A stretch of DNA of 64,000 nt, taken from assembly GCA_036263655.1 (NCBI GenBank), contig DATAGP010000052.1:1-64000 (forward strand), given 5' to 3'. Numbering within the stretch: the first letter of the stretch is position 1; every line of letters begins with the position of its first letter. The notes below the pieces were generated by a model. The model was not told where the DNA came from. It was given only the letters and a program-made list of their open reading frames with translations, and ran no database searches. Shown here piece after piece: positions 25,921 through 33,579 of the stretch. The translations under genes and the position numbers were made by a program. Origin of the DNA: Schlegelella_A sp036263655 (lineage in GTDB: Bacteria > Pseudomonadota > Gammaproteobacteria > Burkholderiales > Burkholderiaceae_C).

Positions 25921-27657
25921 CTAGACGGTGCGCACCTTCACGGTCGCGTGCTCGTTGATGCCCATGGCGCCGAAGAAGAGCGCGACCATCCGGTGCGCCT
26001 CGATGAAGCGCACGACGCGGTTCTCGGCCCGGCGCGCCAGGACCCAGTTGAGCAGGTCCCCGGCGGCGATGAAGTCGACCCGGATGAGCCTCGCGCAGGA
26101 GACGTTGACGATCTTCGACGACGCCAGCTGCGCATCCATCTTCCGCAGCGTCGCCCCGATGTCGCCGACCAGCTGGCCGGAGAGCTCGACCGTGCCCACC
26201 TCGACCATCGCCGCGTCCTCGGTGACCTGGGACTCCTGGAAGCTGGTCGACACGTCGCTGATCATCGACAGCGGCGGCTGCGTCGTGCCGGTCTTCGAGC
26301 CGGTGATGCGGACGACGCAGCGCGCCGGCTCCCACGACGGTGGCGACACCTCGTAGGTGACGCAATAGTCGATCGCCGCCTCGTCGAACTGGTCGGCGCG
26401 GTTGGCCATGCGAAGGGCATCGAGGCGAAGCTGCCAGAACGCGGGATCCGCGTCGCGGACGCCGTTCGGCGCCGCTTCCTGAATGACGGTGAAGAGCCGC
26501 TCGCCCGACAGCCAGCGCATGTCCAGGTCCTGCGGGATCCACGTGCGGAACAGCTCGGAGAGTCGGCCGCTCGCCTCGGCGTCGAGGGTCTGCAGTGCGC
26601 CCCAGTCGAACACCCAGGGCAGCGGCATCTGCAGCGACAGCGAGGCCAGCTTGGCGACGCCGTCGGCGTCGAGGTAGCTCGGGCAGGCCCAGCCGACCTG
26701 GGCGTCGGCGCCGGCACTGCTCGGCCGGTCCTCGCTCGCCGCCTCGGCGACCAGCTTGGGCAGCGAGAACCACTGCGGCGCCGACCAGCCGAACTGCTGC
26801 GCGTAGTCGAGCGCGAGGCTCTCGAACTTCTGCTGCTGCCCGATCGCCCGGTAGAGATCGAACACGACCAGCCAGGTCTCGGCATGCTGGCAGCGCGAGC
26901 CGCCCGGTCGCGTCAGCGCCGACAGCGACTCCTCGCACTGCTCGAAGTCGGCGTTGGCGAAGGCGATCACCGCTTCGTCGAGGTCGGGATCGTGGGCGAC
27001 CTCGGCGTTGGCGCTGGCGAAGGCCTTCCCGAACGCTTCGGCGCCCGGCATGTCGAGGTGGATGGGAGCGAGCGAAGCGGGCTTGGACGCGGCCGGCCTG
27101 GCGGCGGCCGCCGGAGCCTGCGGGGCCACGGGCGCCGGAAGGACGAAGTCGATCGTGCCGCCACCGCGCGGGCTCGCCGCGGCCGGAGGCGTCGCCACGG
27201 CGGCGGCCCCAGCGGCGCGGCCGTTGCCTTCGATCACCGCCGGCTGCGTCGGCGCGTTGTAGAACTCGGGCGTGCGCCGCTGGGTCGTTGCGTAGTTCTC
27301 GCCGACCATCTGCTGCTCGATCTCGTCGATCTTGGCCTTCACGCCGGCGTCCTGGCGCACGGGCTGGTCGGAGATGCGCGGCTGCGAGTCGTCGATGCGC
27401 GACGAGCCGCCGAGGGCGGCAAGCTGCTCGCCCGTCAGGCCCTCGCGGCGGACCTTGCGCAGCATGTCGAACTCGCGCTTGCGGACGAAGTCGTTGCGGC
27501 GCTTGCGCTCGATCATCGCCTTGAGCTCGCCCTTGGCGTAGTCGCTCTCCCGCGTGTCTTCGACGGGCGCGTCGAGCTCGGCCCATTCCGTGGCCGGGTT
27601 GGCGACGAACTTGACCACCTTGCGAAAGAAGCTCGTCGTGTCTTTTTGTTCCGCCAT
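25921..27657 (-). CDS. STAS-domain protein of unknown function
   Basis: A 578-aa soluble protein. The N-terminus (FFRKVVKFVANPATEWAELD, then a highly charged helical stretch to ~residue 70) is followed by a low-complexity Ala/Pro linker (~130-195). A helical repeat-like middle (~220-300, EAVIAFANADFEQCEESLSA) comes next, and the C-terminal ~100 residues (VGTVELSGQLVGDIGATL, KIVNVSCARLIRVDFIAAGD, NRVVRFIEAHRMVALFF) form a STAS-like domain. The function is unknown; STAS domains usually bind partners or act as anti-sigma antagonists. I chose the ATG at 27657 over 27720, whose extra residues look non-coding. It lies between dksA and hslV, all on the minus strand. Confidence 0.75.
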   Translation of the reverse strand: MAEQKDTTSFFRKVVKFVANPATEWAELDAPVEDTRESDYAKGELKAMIERKRRNDFVRKREFDMLRKVRREGLTGEQLAALGGSSRIDDSQPRISDQPVRQDAGVKAKIDEIEQQMVGENYATTQRRTPEFYNAPTQPAVIEGNGRAAGAAAVATPPAAASPRGGGTIDFVLPAPVAPQAPAAAARPAASKPASLAPIHLDMPGAEAFGKAFASANAEVAHDPDLDEAVIAFANADFEQCEESLSALTRPGGSRCQHAETWLVVFDLYRAIGQQQKFESLALDYAQQFGWSAPQWFSLPKLVAEAASEDRPSSAGADAQVGWACPSYLDADGVAKLASLSLQMPLPWVFDWGALQTLDAEASGRLSELFRTWIPQDLDMRWLSGERLFTVIQEAAPNGVRDADPAFWQLRLDALRMANRADQFDEAAIDYCVTYEVSPPSWEPARCVVRITGSKTGTTQPPLSMISDVSTSFQESQVTEDAAMVEVGTVELSGQLVGDIGATLRKMDAQLASSKIVNVSCARLIRVDFIAAGDLLNWVLARRAENRVVRFIEAHRMVALFFGAMGINEHATVKVRTV

Positions 27658-27710
27658 CAGATGGATCCCTGAGCGGAGCGGCCGGGCCCCACATCGGGGC
27701 GCAGGTCCGG

Positions 27711-27731
27711 GTGGGGGCACGCCACCCCCAC
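27711..27731 (-). terminator. GC-rich hairpin after dksA
   Basis: GTGGGGG and CCCCCAC form a 7-bp perfect stem with a 7-nt loop, 10 bp past the dksA stop. No T-run follows on the minus strand, so it could be an attenuator, an mRNA-stabilising hairpin or a weak terminator separating dksA from the STAS gene. Confidence 0.4.
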
Positions 27732-27741
27732 GCTGCGCGAC

Positions 27742-28761
27742 TCAGTCGCCGAACATCTTCTGTTTCAGCTCGCGTCGTTGCTGCGCTTCGAGCGAGAGTG
27801 TAGCGGTGGGTCGGGCGATCAAACGACCGAGCCCGATGGGTTCGCCGGTTTCGTCACAGAAACCGTACTCGCCCGACTCGATCCGGCCGAGCGACTGCGA
27901 GATCTTCTTCAGGAGCTTGCGCTCGCGGTCGCGCGTGCGCAGCTCCAGCGCGTGCTCTTCCTCGATGGTGGCGCGGTCGGCCGGGTCCGGAACGATGGAC
28001 GTGTCCTCGCGCAGGTGCTCGGTGGTCTCGCCGGCGTTGCTGAGCAGGTCGTCCTTGAGGGCCTGCAGCTTGACGCGGAAGAACTCGAGCTGCTTCTCGT
28101 TCATGTACTCGGCCTCGGGCATGGCCAGGACCTCTTCGTCCGTCAGGTCCTTGCCGCTCTTCGTCTTCCAGGCGTTGGCCAGCTTGGGGTCGGCCTTGTG
28201 CGCCTGACGTGGCGTGTCGCTTTCCAATTTCGTCATCTGTCGGGTCGGCGGCCGAGGCGGCGCGAACCGGTCGGCGAAGCGTGATGTGGGTGCCGGCAAG
28301 GGAGCCTGGACCGGCGCGACGAAGTACTTCGGCGTGCCGCGCCCTGGCTTGCGCGGGACGACGCCGGGCGGCATGGCAACCGGCGCGCCTGCGGTCGGCA
28401 CGCCGACGAGGGTGACGGCCTTGGGCGCGACGCCGGCCGCGACCACCGCCGGCAGCGCGGCCGGCCGGGAGGCGGGGCGCGGTGCGGGGGAAGGTGCGTG
28501 CGGCACCGCAGCCGTCTTCGGCACCGGCTTCTTGGCCGAGGCGGGCTTGGCGGACGGCGCCGGCTTCGGCGCGACCTTGCGGGCGGCAGAGCCCTTCTCA
28601 GCCACCGGCGCTCGCGCGGCCGGCCTGGCCGCGGGCTTGGCGACCAGGGTCTTCTTCTTCGCTCCCGTAGCGGCTTTCACCGGCGGCTTCGTCGACCGGG
28701 CGGGCGAAGCCGCCTTGGCGGGCGCCTTCGTGGTCTTCTTCTTGGCAGCGGGTGTGGTCAC
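27742..28761 (-). CDS. dksA: RNA polymerase-binding transcription factor DksA with long Lys/Ala/Pro-rich N-terminal extension
   Basis: A 339-aa protein. The C-terminal ~140 residues are DksA: helical coiled-coil (EKQLEFFRVKLQALKDDLLS, then DPADRATIEEEHALELRTRD with the tip Asp/Ala pair) and the zinc-finger-type region FCDETGEPIGLGRLIARPTA, which keeps only one of the four cysteines. With ppGpp it tunes promoter choice by RNA polymerase. The first ~175 residues are a disordered, basic Lys/Ala/Pro stretch like histone H1 tails, roughly doubling the usual length. I chose the GTG at 28761 because GAGGAGA lies just upstream. A start near the core (M at about 28236) lacks a ribosome binding site. 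Confidence 0.88.
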   Translation of the reverse strand: MTTPAAKKKTTKAPAKAASPARSTKPPVKAATGAKKKTLVAKPAARPAARAPVAEKGSAARKVAPKPAPSAKPASAKKPVPKTAAVPHAPSPAPRPASRPAALPAVVAAGVAPKAVTLVGVPTAGAPVAMPPGVVPRKPGRGTPKYFVAPVQAPLPAPTSRFADRFAPPRPPTRQMTKLESDTPRQAHKADPKLANAWKTKSGKDLTDEEVLAMPEAEYMNEKQLEFFRVKLQALKDDLLSNAGETTEHLREDTSIVPDPADRATIEEEHALELRTRDRERKLLKKISQSLGRIESGEYGFCDETGEPIGLGRLIARPTATLSLEAQQRRELKQKMFGD

Positions 28762-28904
28762 GGGTTCTCCTCGAAACGGCAATGCCATCCTCGTGCGCGA
28801 GGTGCGTCGGAACAGGCATTCCCGTTTTGGCCGCCGCGGATTGTAGTCACGTCGATCCGCGCCTTTTCAGCGCCGCGACCGACGACTTCAGGCCGCCGGC
28901 GGCC

Positions 28905-29960
28905 TCAGACGAGACACTGCTCCAGGCCCTGCTTCAGGATGTCCTTCGGCAGGTCGATGCCGATGAAGACGAGCTTGCTCTGCTTCTTCTCGCCCGGCGC
29001 CCACTTCGGGCCGAGATCGCTGCCCATCAGCTGGTGCACGCCCTGGAAGATGACTTTGCGGTCGGCCCCCTTCATGTGCAGGACGCCCTTGTAGCGCAGC
29101 ATCTTCGGCCCGTAGACCTGGACGATGGAGCCGAGGAAGTCCTCCAGGCGCCCGGCGTCGAAGGCCTTGTCGGCCCGGAACACGAACGATTTCACGTCGT
29201 CGTCGTGGGCGTGGTGATGGGGGTGGTCGCAGTGCTCCCCGTGCTCGTGGTCATGACCAAGGTCGTGGTCGTGCCCATGGTCGTGGGCGTGGTCGTGCTC
29301 GTCGGCCTTGAGGAAGTCCGGGTCGATGTCGAGCTTGGCGTTGAGGTTGAAGCCCTTCAGGTCGAACACCGACGCCAGCGGCACCGACCCGAAGTTCACC
29401 TTCGTCTGCGGCGCGCGCGGGTTCATGTGCTTGACGCGGTGGATGAGCGCCTCGACGGTCTGGTCGTCGACGAGGTCGGTCTTGCTGATGAAGATCTGGT
29501 CGGCGAAGCCGATCTGGCGCCGCGCTTCCTGCCGCGTGTCGAGCTGCTGGTCGGCGTGCTTCGCGTCGACGAGCGTCAGGATCGAGTCGAGCAGGTAGGT
29601 TTCGGCGATCTCGTCGTCCATGAAGAAGGTCTGCGCCACGGGGCCGGGGTCCGCGAGGCCGGTCGTCTCGATCACCACGCGATCGAAGTCGAGCTCGCCC
29701 TTCCTCTTCTTCTCGGCCAGGTCGGCCAGGGTGGTGCGCAGGTCTTCGCGGATGGTGCAGCAGACGCAGCCGTTGTTGAGCTGGATGATCTGTTCCTTCG
29801 AGTCCTGGACCAGGATCTCGTTGTCGATGTTCTCGTCGCCGAACTCGTTCTCGATCACCGCGATCTTCTGCCCATGCGCCTCGGTGAGCACCCGCTTGAG
29901 CAGCGTCGTCTTGCCCGAGCCGAGGAAGCCGGTGAGGATGGTGGCGGGGATCAGGCTCAT
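28905..29960 (-). CDS. CobW/COG0523 family zinc-type GTPase metallochaperone
   Basis: A 351-aa G3E-family GTPase. Walker A GFLGSGKTT is at 11-19 and the metal-binding CxCC motif at residues 65-68 (NGCVCC). SKTD is the base-specificity motif. Residues ~218-255 form a very His/Asp-rich loop before the C-terminal CobW domain (KSFVFRADKAFDAGRLEDFL). Such proteins hand zinc or another metal to client enzymes. I chose the ATG at 29960; the frame extends 27 codons upstream without support. It is divergent from corC; no clear Zur site was seen in the gap. Confidence 0.9.
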   Translation of the reverse strand: MSLIPATILTGFLGSGKTTLLKRVLTEAHGQKIAVIENEFGDENIDNEILVQDSKEQIIQLNNGCVCCTIREDLRTTLADLAEKKRKGELDFDRVVIETTGLADPGPVAQTFFMDDEIAETYLLDSILTLVDAKHADQQLDTRQEARRQIGFADQIFISKTDLVDDQTVEALIHRVKHMNPRAPQTKVNFGSVPLASVFDLKGFNLNAKLDIDPDFLKADEHDHAHDHGHDHDLGHDHEHGEHCDHPHHHAHDDDVKSFVFRADKAFDAGRLEDFLGSIVQVYGPKMLRYKGVLHMKGADRKVIFQGVHQLMGSDLGPKWAPGEKKQSKLVFIGIDLPKDILKQGLEQCLV

Positions 29961-30137
29961 GGGAGATACACCTTTTCGGAAGCGGGGCCCGGCGGAACCG
30001 GCCGGAGGCCGCGGATATGGGTTCGATGCGCGCTCCTTCAAGGTAGCAGACTTGTCAAGCGATGGTCATTCCCCTTGCGGTAAGCTTGCCCCGCCCTGGT
30101 CCCTGGTGCGCCATCCCGGCCGCCGCCACTGCATCCG

Positions 30138-31031
30138 ATGTCCGAATTTTCCGCCGCCCGCGCTTCGCGAGGCGCCGACAAGGCCGCCGCGACGGCCGAG
30201 AAACGCCCCTGGCTCAGGAAGCTCATCGATCTCGTGGCCCCCGGCCCCGACTCGCGGGACGAGCTCATGGAGTCGCTCGCCGACGCCGAGCAGAAGGAGC
30301 TGATCGAGCCCGAGTCGCGGATGATGCTCGAGGGCGTCATCCGCATGGCCGGCATGACCGCCGGCGACGTGATGGTGCCGAGCCGGCACATGGACCTGCT
30401 CGACATCGACGCCCCCTATGACGACATCCTCCACGTCGTGATCCGCACCGGCCACTCGCGCTTCCCGGTCTACGAGGAGCGGCGCGACAACATCATCGGC
30501 GTGCTCATGGCCAAGGACCTGCTCAAGCTGCAGCGCTCCCCCGACCTCAACCTGCGCACCCTGCTCCGGCCGGCCGTCTTCGTCCCGGAATCTAAGGCAC
30601 TGAACGACCTGCTGCGCGACTTTCGCTCGAACCGCAACCACATCGCCATCGTCATCGACGAGTTCGGCCACACCGCCGGCCTGCTGACGATCGAGGACGT
30701 CCTCGAGGAGATCGTCGGCGAGATCGAGGACGAGTTCGACGAGAAGGACGGCGAGTCGAGCATCTACACCCTGGCCGACGGCAGCCAGCGCGTCGCCGGC
30801 GACGCGACCGTCGAGGCGGTCAACGAGGCCTTCGACGTGCAGCTGCCCACCGACGAGTTCGACACCATCGGCGGCCTCGTCGCGCAGGAGATGGGCCGCG
30901 TGCCGCGCCGCGGCGAAGCGGTGACGATCGGCGGCCTGGTCTTCGCGGTGATGCTGGCGCGCGGCGGCGCCGTGCGCTGGTTCAAGGTGACCCGCGCGGC
31001 CGAAGAGGCGCTCGGATCCGACGGCGCTTGA
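30138..31031 (+). CDS. corC: CorC/HlyC family CBS-domain protein
   Basis: A 297-aa protein with no membrane segment. Two CBS domains occupy about residues 70-125 (GDVMVPSRHMDLLDIDAPYD, HSRFPVYEERRDNIIGVLMA) and 132-190 (AVFVPESKALNDLLRDFRSN, HIAIVIDEFGHTAGLLTIED). A CorC_HlyC transporter-associated domain (~205-288, GDATVEAVNEAFDVQLP) follows. It belongs to the YbeX/CorC group linked to Mg2+/Co2+ homeostasis and, in recent work on YbeX, to ribosome function. Its stop overlaps the lnt start, as in many betaproteobacteria. Confidence 0.9.
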   Translation: MSEFSAARASRGADKAAATAEKRPWLRKLIDLVAPGPDSRDELMESLADAEQKELIEPESRMMLEGVIRMAGMTAGDVMVPSRHMDLLDIDAPYDDILHVVIRTGHSRFPVYEERRDNIIGVLMAKDLLKLQRSPDLNLRTLLRPAVFVPESKALNDLLRDFRSNRNHIAIVIDEFGHTAGLLTIEDVLEEIVGEIEDEFDEKDGESSIYTLADGSQRVAGDATVEAVNEAFDVQLPTDEFDTIGGLVAQEMGRVPRRGEAVTIGGLVFAVMLARGGAVRWFKVTRAAEEALGSDGA

Positions 31032-32575
31032 CGGGCGTCCGTCGGACCGCCCGTTCCGCGCTCGAGCCCGTCCTGCTCGCGGCGCTCGGCGCCCTGCACA
31101 CCCTCGTCTTCGTCGAGACGGCGTTCGGCCTGGCCCAGATCGGCGCGGTCGCGCTGCTCGCGTGGCGCGTGGCGCTGGCGGCGCCGCGTCGGGCGGCCCT
31201 GCTCGGCTTCGCCTTCGGCACCGGCTGGCTATGCGCCGGCACCTGGTGGCTCTTCGTGAGCATGCACCGGTATGGCGGCCTGCCGGCGTGGATGGCGGCC
31301 TTGGCGGTGCTGTGCCTCGCCGCCGTCCTCTCGCTCTATCTCGCCGCGGCCATGGCCGCCGTCGCGCGCTGGCGCGGCACCGGCGTGCTCCGTTTCGCGC
31401 TGCTCTTCGCCGCCGCCTGGCTCCTCGCCGAGCTCGCTCGCGGCGTGCTCTTCACCGGCTTTCCATGGCTGGCGAGCGGCTATGCCCAGGTCGACTCGCC
31501 ACTGGCCGGGTTCGCGCCTTGGGTCGGCGTCTACGGCATGGGTGCGCTCGCCGCCGGACTGGCCGGCGCACTCGGCGCCTCGGTGGCCGGCCTGGCCAGG
31601 GCCGAGGTCGGCCGCGCACGCGTGCTGGCGCCGCCGGCCCTCGCGCTGGGCGCGGCGCTCGTCGCCGGCGCCGTGCTCGGGCGGCAGGACTTCACCCAGC
31701 CGACCGGCACGCTGAGTGTCTCGCTGCTGCAGGGCAATGTCCCGCAGGACGAGAAGTTCTCCGCGCGCTACGTTCCGGAGGCGCTCGCCGGCACGGCGGC
31801 GCAGTTCGCCGCCGCGCGCGGCCAGCTGGTCGTCGGTCCCGAGACGGTGATCCCGCTCCTGCCCAGCCAGCTCGACCCGGAGTACATGCAGGCGCTGCGC
31901 GCGCCCTTCGTCCGGCCCGGGCGAGCGGCGGTCTTCGGCATCCCGCTGGGCGATCCGGCCAGCGGCTACACCAACTCCGCGCTGGGGATCTCGGCCGGCA
32001 CCGCCGCGACGGCTGCCGGCGCGTACCGCTACGACAAGCACCATCTGGTCCCCTTCGGCGAGTTCATCCCGCTCGGCTTCAGGTGGTTCACGCGGATGAT
32101 GAACATCCCGCTCGGCGACTTCAATCGCGGCCCCGAGACGGCGCCGTCGTTCCCCTTCCTCGGCGAGCGCATCGCCCCCAACATCTGCTACGAGGACCTC
32201 TTCGGCGAGGAGCTGGCGGCGCGCTTCGTCCCCGCCGCCGAGGCGCCCACCATCCTCGCCAACATCAGCAACATCGGCTGGTTCGGCCGCACCGTCGCCC
32301 TCGACCAGCACCTGCACATCTCGCGCCTGCGCTCGCTCGAGCTGCAGCGGCCGATGCTGCGCGCCACCAACACCGGCACGACGGCGGTGATCGACCATCG
32401 CGGCGCCGTGACCCACTCCTTGCCGGTGCACACGCGCGGCGTCCTCGAGGCGACCGTGCAGGGTCGCACCGGCAACACGCCGTTCACTGACTGGGCCGGG
32501 CGGTTCGGGCTCTGGCCGCTGTGGGCGATCGGCGTCGCGACGCTCGTCTTCTTCGCGCGCAGGCGCCCAGCCTAA
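31028..32575 (+). CDS. lnt: Apolipoprotein N-acyltransferase
   Basis: A 515-aa inner-membrane enzyme that adds the third acyl chain to lipoproteins. The first ~215 residues hold about six to seven transmembrane helices, followed by a periplasmic nitrilase-fold domain with the Glu-Lys-Cys triad in GPETVIPLLP, YDKHHLVPFGEFIP and PNICYEDLFG. A last helix (LWPLWAIGVATLVFFARR) ends the protein. The TTG at 31028 overlaps the corC stop (TTGA); no better start lies nearby. Confidence 0.92.
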   Translation: MTGVRRTARSALEPVLLAALGALHTLVFVETAFGLAQIGAVALLAWRVALAAPRRAALLGFAFGTGWLCAGTWWLFVSMHRYGGLPAWMAALAVLCLAAVLSLYLAAAMAAVARWRGTGVLRFALLFAAAWLLAELARGVLFTGFPWLASGYAQVDSPLAGFAPWVGVYGMGALAAGLAGALGASVAGLARAEVGRARVLAPPALALGAALVAGAVLGRQDFTQPTGTLSVSLLQGNVPQDEKFSARYVPEALAGTAAQFAAARGQLVVGPETVIPLLPSQLDPEYMQALRAPFVRPGRAAVFGIPLGDPASGYTNSALGISAGTAATAAGAYRYDKHHLVPFGEFIPLGFRWFTRMMNIPLGDFNRGPETAPSFPFLGERIAPNICYEDLFGEELAARFVPAAEAPTILANISNIGWFGRTVALDQHLHISRLRSLELQRPMLRATNTGTTAVIDHRGAVTHSLPVHTRGVLEATVQGRTGNTPFTDWAGRFGLWPLWAIGVATLVFFARRRPA

Positions 32576-32637
32576 AATCGGCGCTCGCCGACGGCGCTCG
32601 CGCGCTCGTTCCCGCCAGTCCAGGAAGCCCGGGCGAG

Positions 32638-33579
32638 ATGCTTTCTTTCCAGCAAATCATCCTGCGCCTGCAGTCGTACTGGGGCGAGCAGGGCTGTGCC
32701 CTGCTGCAGCCTCACGACATGGAGGTCGGTGCCGGCACCAGCCACACGGCCACCTTCCTGCGCGCCCTCGGCCCCGAGCCGTGGCGCGCCGCCTACGTTC
32801 AGCCCAGCCGGCGTCCCAAGGACGGGCGCTACGGCGAGAACCCGAACCGCCTGCAGCACTATTACCAGTACCAGGTCGTCCTGAAGCCGGCGCCGAGCGA
32901 CATCCTCGACCTGTACCTCGGCTCGCTCGAAGCGCTCGGCTTCGACCTGAAGACCAACGACGTCCGTTTCGTCGAGGACGATTGGGAGAACCCCACGCTC
33001 GGCGCCTGGGGCCTCGGCTGGGAGGTCTGGCTGAACGGCATGGAGGTGACGCAGTTCACCTACTTCCAGCAGGTCGGCGGCATCGACTGCAGGCCCCTCA
33101 CCGGCGAGATCACCTACGGGCTCGAGCGCCTGGCGATGTACCTGCAGGGCGTCGACAGCGTCTACAAGCTGGCCTGGACCGAGGGCCTCAGCTACGCCGA
33201 CGTGTATCACCAGAACGAGGTCGAGCAGAGCACCTACAACTTCGAGCACAGCGACGTCGAGTTCCTGCTCGTCGCGTTCGCGGCGCACGAGCGGCAGGCG
33301 ACGTCGCTGGTCGAAGCCCGGCTCGCGCTGCCGGCCTACGAGCAGGTGCTCAAGGCGGCGCACACCTTCAATCTTCTCGATGCGCGCGGTGCGATCAGCG
33401 TGACCGAGCGGGCCGCCTACATCGGCCGCATCCGCGTCCTCGCCAAGGCGGTGGCGCAGAGCTACCTCGACAGCCGGGCCCGACTCGGCTTCCCGATGGC
33501 GCCCAAGGCCTGGGCGGACGAGGTCTCGGCGCAGCTGGCGGCGCGCCGCGGGTCGGCCGACGAGCGGCGGACCGCCTGA
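32638..33579 (+). CDS. glyQ: Glycine--tRNA ligase alpha subunit
   Basis: A 313-aa catalytic subunit of the bacterial alpha2beta2 glycyl-tRNA synthetase. It begins MLSFQQIILRLQSYWGEQGC and contains PHDMEVGAGTSHTATFLRAL, YVQPSRRPKDGRYGENPNR, YGLERLAMYLQGVDS and NFEHSDV, all characteristic. The ATG at 32638 matches the family start. It lies 62 bp after lnt, and its TGA overlaps the glyS ATG (TGATG), coupling the two subunits. Confidence 0.97.
   Translation: MLSFQQIILRLQSYWGEQGCALLQPHDMEVGAGTSHTATFLRALGPEPWRAAYVQPSRRPKDGRYGENPNRLQHYYQYQVVLKPAPSDILDLYLGSLEALGFDLKTNDVRFVEDDWENPTLGAWGLGWEVWLNGMEVTQFTYFQQVGGIDCRPLTGEITYGLERLAMYLQGVDSVYKLAWTEGLSYADVYHQNEVEQSTYNFEHSDVEFLLVAFAAHERQATSLVEARLALPAYEQVLKAAHTFNLLDARGAISVTERAAYIGRIRVLAKAVAQSYLDSRARLGFPMAPKAWADEVSAQLAARRGSADERRTA

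Noticed and set aside
28500..28760. Tandem repeat or CRISPR-like structure in the Lys/Ala/Pro region
   Set aside because: The units are irregular in length and sequence and are in frame with dksA; no spacer-repeat pattern.
28890..28905. Palindrome AGGCCGCCGGCGGCCT as an operator or terminator
   Set aside because: It overlaps the CobW-gene stop, has no T-run or loop, and GC-only palindromes are frequent in this DNA.
29200..29320. Short tandem DNA repeat (GTG/CAT-rich)
   Set aside because: It encodes the His/Asp-rich metal loop of the CobW-type protein; the repetition follows from codon use, and no separate repeat element is implied.
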